Assembly: GCA_011800805.1 (NCBI GenBank)
Contig: MPNW01000174.1
Span: 144,178 to 208,177, forward strand
Source: Hirudo medicinalis
Taxonomy: Eukaryota; Annelida; Clitellata; Hirudinida; Hirudinidae
Length of the DNA stretch: 64,000 nt
Reading direction: 5' to 3'
Shown piece by piece: positions 46,156 through 56,387 of this stretch. Position 1 is the first letter of the stretch. Each line of letters starts with the position of its first letter. Under the pieces are notes generated by a model, which was given only the letters and a program-made list of their open reading frames with translations, ran no database searches and was not told the origin of the DNA. The position numbers were made by a program, and so were the translations under genes.

Positions 46156-48000
46156 TGTAATAAACGACGGGGCTTAATTTATACCGAGTTTATTGTTGGG
46201 ATTATTCAGTTATCAACTGAGTGGTATTAACTGTAAATACCACGCTTACGCAATAATCCTGCTGTCAGTTATTGCATAACGATCAGTTGCGTGATTATTT
46301 GCTGAATAGGAATGTTCTTCAATGTGGGCTTCGAGATTCTCTGAGATAATGCGTATTCTTGCGTGCTCTTGTATGATCGCCGTGGAACAAAAAGATAGTG
46401 AATGTAATATACGAAATTAATTACATATAAACTTAATTATTTTAGTTCCACGGTTATAACATTGCCCCCTTCTTAGATCTGTTCGTCCCGAACAGGTTCT
46501 GCATCTTCTCCGTTACATTTTGCCAACCTGTTGCTATGTACCACTTTCACCTTAAGTCTTGGTCCCTTTTGTATGCGATATACCACGTCGTTTATTTTCT
46601 TGATTACGAGGTATGGACCTTCCCAGTTTCTTTGTAACTTTGGTGATCTGCCCTTTTTACGTTGAGGGTTGTAGAACCATACTTGGTCACCTTCCTTAAA
46701 ACTTATAGCGTTAGTTTGCCTATCGTAACGCGCTTTTGATTGATCGCTAATGATGCCGATATTCTGTCGTGCAGTGCGATGTATGGTTGCCATTTTTTCC
46801 TCAAATTTGGACATATAGTCGGGCATTGTCTGTTTTGGTTCCTCGGGCTTTCCGAATGCTATGTCGGCAGGCAGACGAATTTCCCTGCCGAATGTCATTT
46901 TTGCAGGACTGACTCCTGTTGTGCTGTGAACGGCACCTCGATAAGCCATTAGAAAAAGTTGTAGATATTTGTCCCAATCATCCTGCTGTTCACTAATCAT
47001 TTTTGATAAATGTTGTTCCATGGTCCTGTTAAATCTTTCGACCATGCCGTCATATTGAGGATGCAAAGCCGTCGATATCGTTTTGTGAATCCCCAGACTT
47101 TGACATAACTCTTGGAATATTTTTGATTCGAAATTCCTTCCTTGGTCTGAATGTAGCTCTAAATGTACCCCAAATTGACTAACCCAATTATTTATTAGTG
47201 TTTCAACTATGGTTTCTGCTTCTTGGTTTGGCAAAGCAATTGCTTCAGTCCATTTAGTAAAATAATCGGCGATAACAAGGATATAACGGTTTCCATTCTT
47301 TGTTATGGGAAACGGTCCCGCAACATCCAAAGCTATCCGTTCAAATGGCACGCCAACATTGTAGAGCTGCATCAGTCCTTTAGTTTTCCTTTGGGGACCT
47401 TTACAAACTTCGCAACGTCTACACCATTCTTCTACATCATGTTTATAACGTAACCAGTAAAATCTTTGTCTCACCTTTTCCATTGTTTTATTGACTCCGA
47501 GATGTCCTCCTGATATGCCGTTGTGAATTTCCTCTAGAACCTCTTTAACNACAGGAATGGTTGACCATACAGATATTTTTGAAACTGTCGGATGGACTCC
47601 ACTGCTGCTAGCAGTTCCCGTCTAGTTACGCAGTAGTTGCGCTCTGTTTTAGACAGTGAGCGACTATAAAACGCTACGACTTTTTCCCCCTTTTCTGTTC
47701 CTTGTGAGAGCACTGCACCAATTCCGCTATTACTAGTGTCTAGAATGAACGGGGCCCCCAAAACTGGGTATGCCAAAATTGGTGCAGTCATCATTGCTTC
47801 TTTCAAAGAATCAAAGGCCTGTTGACACTGTTTTGTCCACAAAAAGGGCTTGCCTTTTTCAGTTAGTTCATGAAGGGCTCTTCCAATGTCTGAAAAATTT
47901 GCAACAAAACGCCGATAATAAGTACAAAGTCCCAGAAAGCTCCTCAGTTCCTGCAAATTATTTGGTGTGGGCCAATTTCTTACCGTTTCGAGTTTTCCAG
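46156..48000 (-). mobile_element. Ty3/gypsy-type retrotransposon, 3' part (RT end, RNase H, integrase, 3' LTR)
   Basis: Minus frame, in order: ETVRNWPTPNN and LRSFLGLCTYYRRFV (end of reverse transcriptase, near 47980-47900), RNase H with FILDTSNSGIGAVLSQ and YSRSLSKTERNY, then, after an N at 47550, the integrase zinc finger (HNGISGGHLG ... WCRRCEVC) and the DDE core: LDVAGPF, HSDQGRNFES, GMVERFNRTMEQ, all three acidic residues present. The tail SPAKMTFGREIRLP and PYLVIKKINDVVYRI belongs to the integrase C-terminal region. The 3' LTR is 46156-46461 (TG...CA). Gag, protease and the RT core are missing. Confidence 0.9.
46473..47483 (-). CDS. Integrase of the Ty3-type element
   Basis: An uninterrupted 336-codon frame ending ten bases from the LTR. 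The catalytic Asp, Asp and Glu are in LDVAGPF, HSDQG and VERFNR. The zinc-binding His pair lies upstream of the listed start, in the same frame up to the N at 47550, so the true frame is longer. The intact frame suggests a fairly recent insertion. It would insert the element's cDNA into the genome if the whole polyprotein were present, which it is not here. Confidence 0.9.
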   Translation of the reverse strand: MEKVRQRFYWLRYKHDVEEWCRRCEVCKGPQRKTKGLMQLYNVGVPFERIALDVAGPFPITKNGNRYILVIADYFTKWTEAIALPNQEAETIVETLINNWVSQFGVHLELHSDQGRNFESKIFQELCQSLGIHKTISTALHPQYDGMVERFNRTMEQHLSKMISEQQDDWDKYLQLFLMAYRGAVHSTTGVSPAKMTFGREIRLPADIAFGKPEEPKQTMPDYMSKFEEKMATIHRTARQNIGIISDQSKARYDRQTNAISFKEGDQVWFYNPQRKKGRSPKLQRNWEGPYLVIKKINDVVYRIQKGPRLKVKVVHSNRLAKCNGEDAEPVRDEQI

Positions 48001-48619
48001 GTGCTTATACCACTGGAGGAGACTATGTGGCCTACGTGGGTCATGTTTGGTGAAGGAGGTCGCGGGATGGACAACAGCGGTTGCTGCGGGGCTGCACTTC
48101 AGTGGTGAAGGTCTGTTGGGGAGATGGCTGACAAGAAGGAGTCGAGGTAGAGACTGTATCCCCAGAGTGAAGATGAAACCATTCGGTTGCCTATGGCAGG
48201 GAGTCTGTTCGGGACGAACAGATTTAAGAAGGGGAAATGTTATAACCCTGAAAAATGCCATTAGTTAATTTTTGTAATTAAGTTTAAGTTTGTTAATTAA
48301 TTTGTTGTTATATTTAGGATCTTTCTAGGACTACCTCTAAGCGTTCTGATTAAGTTTATAACATCATACAAGATCACACAATATCTCAGAGAATCTCGAA
48401 GCCCACTTGGAAGTTATAGAAGCCCACAAGAATACTTGGCATTGAAGAACATTCCTATTCAGCAAATAATCACGCAACTGATCGTTCGGCAATAACTGGT
48501 TTCAGGATTATTACGTAAGCGTGGTATTTACAGTTAATACCACTCAGTTGATAACTGAATATTTACTGAATAATTCCAACAATAAACTCGGCATAAATTA
48601 AGCCCCGTCGTTTATTACA
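48001..48619 (+). mobile_element. Second LTR-element fragment, opposite orientation
   Basis: 48001-48237 is a polyprotein or leader 3' end on plus (GGTGAAGGTCTGTTGGGGAG, then GTTCGGGACGAACAG), followed by an LTR, 48238-48619 (TGTTATAACC to TTATTACA). This LTR and the one at 46156-46461 are related copies in inverted orientation. The junction with the minus-strand RT is abrupt, at about 48000. Confidence 0.75.
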
Positions 48620-48639
48620 ATACTTCCGAAAAACATGTT

Positions 48640-49315
48640 TCAAGTGGATTTAACAGATATTCTCTAACATTATTTCTATCGAGAAAACTCACAAAACTTG
48701 AGCGAACTTGGGCCGCTCGCTCTATAAAGAACGCCCACGGGACAGCCTACAACCAAAATATAGCGTATAAACAGAACGTAAATAAGTTTCTTGGGAACCT
48801 CTTCAAAGTGAGATCCATTTCCAACTTTGTAACAAAAATATGTGCGTTGTGTGCTTCAGATTAACAGATCGTTAACCAATCAAATTGATGTCTAGGGCAT
48901 ATGCACATTGAATTGCATGGTAAAACCAATAATGGTTAAACTAATTTCATGAGATCTTTAAGGTGCATTCGAGCGCAGTCAAGTTAAAAAACAAATAAAT
49001 GCAAAGCTCCCGGCTCCGATCTTGCAAACGTTTTTAAAAGCAACGAAAACACACGTGTGCCTTGCGTAGACTTTGAATCGAATTAACTCCAGTATTCGTT
49101 GGTTATCCAAACACAAGATGATGTAAAACTATTCTGAACAAAAAATTTCGGTGTTGGCTAGCATACTTGCTTATTACTGGTGAGTTCTTTGAATATGCAT
49201 TCATACGTACATATGATATTCTAAATCTGGTACTGCTGAGCATCCCGCATCATGCAACGTTACTAACAGAATGGAACAAACTCGCTTAGAGAATCTATGT
49301 ATAACTTTAATGATT
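48640..49315. other. Intergenic, nothing recognised
   Basis: No gene or repeat identified. Confidence 0.5.
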
Positions 49316-49324
49316 ATTGTAACC

Positions 49325-49746
49325 GGTTCCTTGACGCACTGCGCACTGGACGATTGCGCACAGGACAATTGCGCACATTGAACACAATAGAACAAATTAG
49401 ACACAAATTATTGAAAATTGCATTTTGATGCCGACATATTCAAATTTGTGACGAGTTTAATTGAAATGTTTTGAATTCGTTTAAGATATGAATTCATCGT
49501 TTATTTAGCGCAGCTTGTGTAGGAACTTTGCACCTGACATGCCAAAGTTGGCAATTCTTATCCTCTACATCTACTTTCTTTTACAAACCTGCCCTTAAAT
49601 TCCACACTTACGTAATATTGATTACGTATATATTTTAAATCACGTAGATCTATCTATACTAAAATTAGGAAATTCAATTTAAAACGCCACAATATTTCTG
49701 AGTTTAATTGTGTGCAATTGTCATGTGCGCTATTTGTCTGGTTACC
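49325..49746 (+). mobile_element. MULE-type MITE with perfect 9-bp target duplication
   Basis: 422 bases from GGTTCCTTGACG to GTCTGGTTACC. Flanks 49316-49324 and 49747-49755 are both ATTGTAACC. Its halves align with the ends of the 1392-base element at 4014-5405, which has about 960 extra bases in the middle. Confidence 0.85.
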
Positions 49747-49759
49747 ATTGTAACCAATA

Positions 49760-51850
49760 CAGAACTTAAACACCAATTATTTAAAATACTTCTAAGGAAA
49801 AATTAGCATTTATTATTAGATAAGGTCTAGATGTGTATAAATGTGTTTGAAAAATGTTTTAAATAATTTTCTGTGCTCGACAGTAAAAGATTTTAGGCTA
49901 TTTCTTGAGTTCCTCGGTACATCATCATCAAATTTTTGCATTTGTGTACCAGTACTAGGACTAGCCATTTTAGGGTTTTTTTATGCTGTATTTTCTAATA
50001 AATTTTGCAGATATTTTAAGTAACATTATAATAACGGTAATTATTAATTTATTACCTATTTGTTTTTTTACTGGAAAGAAAAAATAAATAAAACAAAAAA
50101 GTAAGTATAAACGAGTCATTTTCAGTCTGGGGAAGTCATTTCTTTTCAGCTTTTTTCAAAGAGCACAACCTCGCTCAACCCTTCGCGATGACTTTATTTT
50201 GCTGCTGTTACGGCAGCAAATATCAAAACAGTTGCGGAAACAAAGTTTACCCCATTGCAATCTAAAAACAACAGAGACGAGATTGTTGGCCAAGTGACGG
50301 GCAAAAGCTAACTCGCTGACAGCTACATTTCGTGTTCGTAAACTCTTCAAGGTTTCACTTCATCGCCTTTGAGCTGGCAACGTTGCCGGCGAGTTGGCTT
50401 CACCGCCTGATAATCAGCGTGTGTGGCGTGGGGGTGGGGGAGTATATTAACGTCCGCTGAATAATGAGATTATTTGGACGGGGCAAGTCTACCTACTCAA
50501 TTTCAAAGCTGTTCCCGGTCGCATTGCAATGTATGGTCAACGCGTCGGAGTAGCCAGGACCAGCCAAGGTTTTATTTTTCAGAAAATAATTTTACACCAA
50601 CGTCCCCCGCTGGAGGATCTATTGAAACTAGAAGTAGTTGACTAGCTAATAATGAAATCTAGCTACTAGCAAGTGTCAACTGTACATTTGTGACATGTCA
50701 AAAATTTGGGCTCGCAGGTAGAAACTGAAAAACTATGAGTGCATGGGCATGCAAAATAATAGCTAACACACAGGTGCCACTGGGTCAATGGTCGGTGAAA
50801 TCTGTATCCATGGGGGGAGGTGCGGTTCTTGGTTTCCAAACAGTTTCCTCTAGAGTTCTCCGCAATTCCAGAAATTTTGATGTCCATGTTTCAAATTCAA
50901 CATGCTGCATTTCGAAATCATCAATATCCATCCACCCAAAAAGATCCAGATCTAATTGATGTCGTGAAACAATGATGCAATAAAAAATCACCGGCCGAGT
51001 GCATAAATCGCATTAAACGCTCATTCGCATTTCGTGTCCTTTGCAAATGCGCGCTATCACTTCAACGGCCAAACCGCACATCTTTCATTTCCTTGAGGGA
51101 ACTTGATCCTGGCTCGTGGAGGATCTTCTGTGAGGCCTGAAACTCGAACGCACTCGGAACTGTGGTGTGAATCCGGTCTGGTATCGTTCGGCGTTTTACC
51201 TGAATGCACAGCTGCATCAGGACGCTGTTTCTTCGCCTCCCCCTCATTTTAGCTTTGCCTTGTGAAACTTCTTGAGAAGTCCCCTCTCAGTCTGAAACAT
51301 TCTGTTACACTTGCACCTGTTCACTAGCACGCATTATCCAGGTCAATCCAGTCCGCACCTAAAAATCGAGTGCGTTGGAATTCCGGTCGTTTAACATAGG
51401 GACATTTATGGGTCCGCTATCTTCCCCCTCCTTTCGATAGGGACCCGGGGGCATATTCCTTTTTGTCGACTTATTGGCAATTGACAAGTACATCGCTACG
51501 GGTTGCTAGCCCAATCGCGAAACTCGTCTCTCCGAGCCGTCACACGTTTGTCCAGGTCGCCATCAGTTTTTCCCGGTTGACACCCGGTTTATTCCCAAGT
51601 TCCAAATGGCCAATGCCTCGGTGAAGTAACTAGAAACTCCCACCACGGAGCGTACCGACAGGGAATCATCAAAGGAGTGCCCCCCGTCCCTGAACGTTTC
51701 GGCCCAAACTCCTTACGTTCTCGGGGCCACACCCGTTTGCTAATTGAATTCAATCAAACGAATGTTGTAGTTCAGAAACAAAAGTTTCTCCGCATTATGG
51801 CATAGTAACTTAGACAATGAGAAATTTTGACAACTAAGAAGCAAGGGCAT
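49760..51850. other. Intergenic; GC-richer stretch without an identified gene
   Basis: 50150-51750 is clearly GC-richer than its surroundings and has several CpGs. On minus an ATG in a good context (TAAAATGAGG, 51247) opens RGRRRNSVLMQLCIQ and meets a CAG|GTAAAA donor, as a first exon would. No following exon was found. It could be a promoter region or a non-coding repeat. Confidence 0.35.
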
Positions 51851-51859
51851 TTATACTAT

Positions 51860-52150
51860 TGTTATAGCCCTGGCGCATAATTAAATAAAATAATTAAGGA
51901 ATAATTAAATTTATATTGCTGCATTTAATCGTCACATTTATAATCTTCTGAAACGAAGCTCAGCAGAACTAAATTAAGTTTATAACATCTCACAAGATCT
52001 CGCAAGATTCCAAAATCTCACACCAGTTACTGCAAATCTTACAGTTCCACACAAAGTTCTCAACTCAATTATTCAGTTCTATTAATTGAATACTTGCTCA
52101 ATAAACTTACTAGAAAACTTCCCAAGTTTACGGATTCCCGGTTTATTTCA
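51860..52150 (+). mobile_element. Solo LTR with 4-bp target duplication
   Basis: TGTTATAGCCCTGGCGCATAA to GGTTTATTTCA, flanked on both sides by CTAT. Related to the LTRs at 33032 and 34056 (shared AACTTCCCAAGTTTACGGATT-type 3' end). No internal region, so it arose by recombination between two LTRs. Confidence 0.8.
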
Positions 52151-52536
52151 CTATTATGATCAAAGATATGTCCTGCAGAAGTCTGACCTTTTATTGGACT
52201 TTGATACTTAACATCCCCTGCGATTCCTTATTGTTCCTTTTGAAACTCGATGAGGCCTATTCGAAACCCCTAGTAGATGAATCTACTATGAAAGTGTACC
52301 AATCACTTTCGGCCGAAACAGAAAAACTCTCGAAACTACGCATTTTTTTCTATTTCTTGTTGTCGGTGGTATTGGATATTGGATATATCAGTATAGCCGG
52401 GAAGTTCTCCCCGGAAATCTTTAATTTTCTTCGTTACTACTAGCACTCTTGAGGGTTATCGGCCAATGAGAAATGTCGAAGTGTCGTTCAAGAAATGTCT
52501 CAGTTCCCAGAGAGGTTTGAGAGATATCATTCGGCC

Positions 52537-52735
52537 TGCAGGTTGGCCGAATGGGTTGCATTCCTGCATGCGGTCGTAATAGCAACAGTCTTAATGTGTT
52601 CGCAACCCAGCCTGCACCGCCAGGGAGCGCCCTGGGGTGTGGGCGATAATGGTAGATCGATTAAAAAGTGCCTTCACATCCCATTTGGATGCATAAGGCA
52701 CTCAAAAGATGGGCTAAATACAAATACAAATTAAT
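52537..52735 (+). mobile_element. tRNA-derived SINE, family A
   Basis: Head TGCAGGTTGGCCGAATGGG, B box GTTCGCAACCC, GGGCGATAATGGTAGATC, tail CACATCCCATTTGGATGC...GCACTCAAAAGATGGGC with a short ACAAATACAAATT end. Confidence 0.8.
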
Positions 52736-52739
52736 GCAT

Positions 52740-54500
52740 TCTGCAACATCTTCCGTGAACCCCCTCGGGAGAAGGGATCCAACCGTTTCGAGTGGTCCTT
52801 TCCTCTTACGCAGTATGTTCTGCCTAGCTGTATCTGCAACTTTCTGCAATTAGAAACAAAGCAGTGCTAGGGTTATTATTTATGGCAATAGATCTGAGGG
52901 CCTTGTTTACCGCTATTTTTTCTGACTGACATCGGGAGGACTTCTCTTTTCTTATTTATTTATTTGGCTAGAATGCGCTGCATAAATAGGAATATTTAGA
53001 CTTCACTTTTTCTAGCTACTTGTCTTTTATTATATAAGCCTCGAGTGGTCACTCGGAATCGCCGACCCTGGATGATATTGTTTTCTCGATTTGGAAGACT
53101 ATTACTTGCTCCTGTTTACCGACACCCATACCATAGCATATGGTAACCACACAACATCAAGATTTCTGTTGTTAAACAAATTTCTTGCCTCTTTGCAAGA
53201 GTTTCTATCACTTTAACTGTTCCTAACATAACATGGGCCAGGTCTTGGAATCACTTTTTTTTACTGTTATCTTGGAAATTATTGTATATATTCTATCCAA
53301 ATGTTGTCCATATTTTGCTTAATATTAAAATTAATTATTTTAAAATAAGTTTTAGCAATAAAATTTGAGTGGCGTAGAGATGCCATTGATAAATTCTCAT
53401 GACGTTTTTCTCTGCTCTCGTGAATGAGCATGTAACGATAAGCACTCTTCCCTGAACCTAACTTGTTACAGGGATAATATAGTGGTTATTAAAATGAAGC
53501 TCAACACACATATTCTTGCCACTTAACCTCACATGAGATAAGAACGTTATTAGCTAATTTAACGTTTAACAGTTGAATTCGCTGTTACACAGGCTCGCTG
53601 CTTTAGCATTGGATGCTTTTAAATCCCAATGGATACTTGCACTGGCTGCATACCGGATATTCTTATTCAGAAGAGGCAAAAACACTTTCACGATTCACTC
53701 GAATATATTTCCAGAAGAATTTTCCTACACAAAAGGGTTTGAGTTTTAGAAATGAGTTTCAAGCGAATAAAAAAAAACTAACCATTTCAGGATTTATTTG
53801 AACCATACTTAGAAAGGAAAGCTAGAAATTGCAGCATTACTTTACATAAAAAAATAATTCCCATACCTCAAGGTTATTATGTTTTTACAAGTGTTTGAAA
53901 TATTTCAACTTATCTACGGCAGTTTTCTTAAGTTACTAGTTAGATAGTAGCTTCATTACCTAAATGAAACTATATCTTACAAATTGGTTTAAGAAATAAT
54001 TACTGGACTAGAGAAAAAGGATATATTTCCTATTTGTTTATTTTAAAAAGCATTCGAACAAATCGTGGTTAATTAAGCATTCCGAATAATATTCTTTGTT
54101 TCGATTCAAATACTGTTTGAAAGATTATTAAGGAAATAATATTCAGGTAGTTTACTTGTATGTTCTGACTTCGCTAAACTTGCGGTGCTTTCGCTATGCT
54201 GTCGTGGGTTGGTTTCTCGTCGGGTAACAGCTTTGTTTCTGCATGCTTATACGTTTGTATGTCAACATCAAGGCTTAATTTTTCTTTAGATATATTTATA
54301 TCTCATTAATTTGGATTTCGCTTATCTGTTACCAAAGTAAATTTATCATTAACCTCTGAAGTGAGTGGATGCATTTTATTGTGAATTATATTTCTAAATT
54401 ACTGTGTTGCTATCACTAACTTTCGAACTCTATCAACTTGGCCTTTTATGAACTTTTGACGTTTATAACATTTGTACTTGATTACTAATATTGGAATGGC
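52740..54500. other. Intergenic, nothing recognised
   Basis: AT-rich sequence with no supported gene. The first exons of the FHA gene could lie here or up to 55900. Confidence 0.45.
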
Positions 54501-54899
54501 TTTGATAACATTTATTTATTTACTTATTCAAGGCAAGCAGGTTCCTCGCTTGATAAGTGAGAAACGTAAATGAAGAACATAGGTGCAACAAAATTAAATC
54601 ACTAACTGTTAAAAATTTGGATACATTAGTTGCTTTTACAACATATCTATGGAGAAGATTGTTGATGTGATATCTTCCACTAGTAATAAATTCCATGTTC
54701 AAACTATTCTATTAGAGAAAAATATTTAGTAGTGTTAACTTTACATAGTTCAGGTTTTATATTATAGCTATGGCCTCTTGTAATGGAATAAGATCTGGAT
54801 GAATGTAATCGATCGGATGTGTTTTCATGTGACTTTGTGCTATAAATTATTTAGCACAAGCAGAGGTCCAATATCAGTCTTCTCTTCTCCAAAGTCTGT

Positions 54900-55520
54900 A
54901 GGCTAAAAATCTCAAGACTTATGGAAATCAACAGAGACAGGGAATGAACTTAGTTAATTGCCTTTGAACCTTTTCAATTTTGTTGATGTGGTAGTAAGGA
55001 TTCTATCTGAGCAGTACTGGAAGAGTGGCCCAAAGTAAGTAGGAAATGCTTTGCAATGATCTTTTTGTTCTTAGAGGAAAAGGACCTGATAATACTTCCA
55101 GATCTGGAAGAGTTGAAGTAGAATGGATGATGTTCGATGTGAAATAATTGATGTGGGTCTTAAATGTAAATTTATCATCAGCTGCCACTTCAGGATTTCA
55201 TATATCACGAAATTTTTGGCATCCAAGAGGTGAGGAAGTGCATCAGTTTTTCTCCTTGCTTGGCCTATAATTGAACATAGCATTTGGATGGTGCCAAGTT
55301 TAGCTGTCACAACTGACTCCACTTAAGGAGCTCATCAGAAGCTTTTTGCCGAATGTTATTGTTTGGGAGAAACTTTCATATGACTTGATGTCATTGGTGA
55401 ACAGTTTAATCGTGACTTCATTGGAGATGTTGGTTGTAAAGTCATTAATGAAAATCAGAAAAAAGGTTGGGTCAAGAGTGCTTCCTAGCAGACTCTGGAT
55501 ACAGATATTGTTTAAGATAA
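54900..55520 (-). mobile_element. LINE reverse-transcriptase relic
   Basis: Minus frame with stops: SLLGSTLDPTFFLIFINDF (about 55500-55430), NEVTIKLFTNDIKSYESF (about 55420-55370). This is the GxxLGPLLFLIFINDL and LFADDxKxY region of Jockey/CR1-like elements, with FADD decayed to FTND. Further frames go on to about 55000. Confidence 0.7.
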
Positions 55521-55940
55521 TGAACTTCCATTGCTAACAATTTGTATCTCAGGTCTGATCTAAAAAGGTCTATTTAGCATTTTATGTATTTATTTAGTTT
55601 ATATTATTATAATCTTAAGTTTAAGATTTCCAAATAGTTTTTGTCCTTACAATTGAATTCACCTCTAATAAATATGGTTGCCCTGGATAAGAATGGTGCT
55701 TTATCTATCTTTACTTTGATAAACTTTATTATTAAAAAGTTGGTTAAAGGTAAAACCTATACTCCGGTGCTATGTTAATCACAAGAAAGCCACACACGCT
55801 TCAAATAAAGTCCCAGTAAAGTGGACTGAATAATTAAGTCAACAGCTTAAACCTTGATATGGATGAGAAAACTACTGTAGGATAAAGTCATGGCTTTCTA
55901 TTTTGCAACTTTAAAATTGCTGGTCTGTTTTTCAATCTAG

Positions 55941-56387
55941 GTAAGTCTATTCTGGGAAGCTCAAATAGACATTGCACAGATTTTCATATTGAGGGTTCTG
56001 AGGTGGAAGAAAATCATTGTTTCTTAATTAGGGAGGGCTACTCAGTCACTCTATCTCCTATTGCCACCTCAACGTTTGTGGACAATCATCGTGTAATAAA
56101 GTCTGTCAAACTTGAGAATAGTGAGTGAAACATATTTTTCAGGTAGTTCGTATTTTTAAAAATAAAACTTAGCATTGTTTTGTGAAAAAAAGTAATTGAC
56201 TTCCAGTAATTAATATGTATTTTTATTTAAAATTATTATAATCCTAAGGATTTCATTTTGGTTAATTAACCAGATTAATTTGACCTTCCAAAATATGCAG
56301 ATGCTTTACTTCGTCTGGGGAAATCCAATGTTTTTCGTATTAAACTTCCCCAATCTCCTCATATAAATCAGTGGAACTGCACTCCAG
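55941..56387 (+). CDS. FHA domain exons
   Basis: The first exon (acceptor TTTTTCAATCTAG) reads GKSILGSSNRHCTDFHIEGSE then VEENHCFLIREG and TFVDNHRV, the second NDALLRLGKSNVFRIKLP. Glycine-Ser after the first strand, the H in NHC and LRLGKSNVFRI fit the FHA core. The usual phosphothreonine-binding Arg (in GR) and Ser/His are only partly present (SSNR, ENH), so ligand binding is unsure. Confidence 0.7.
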
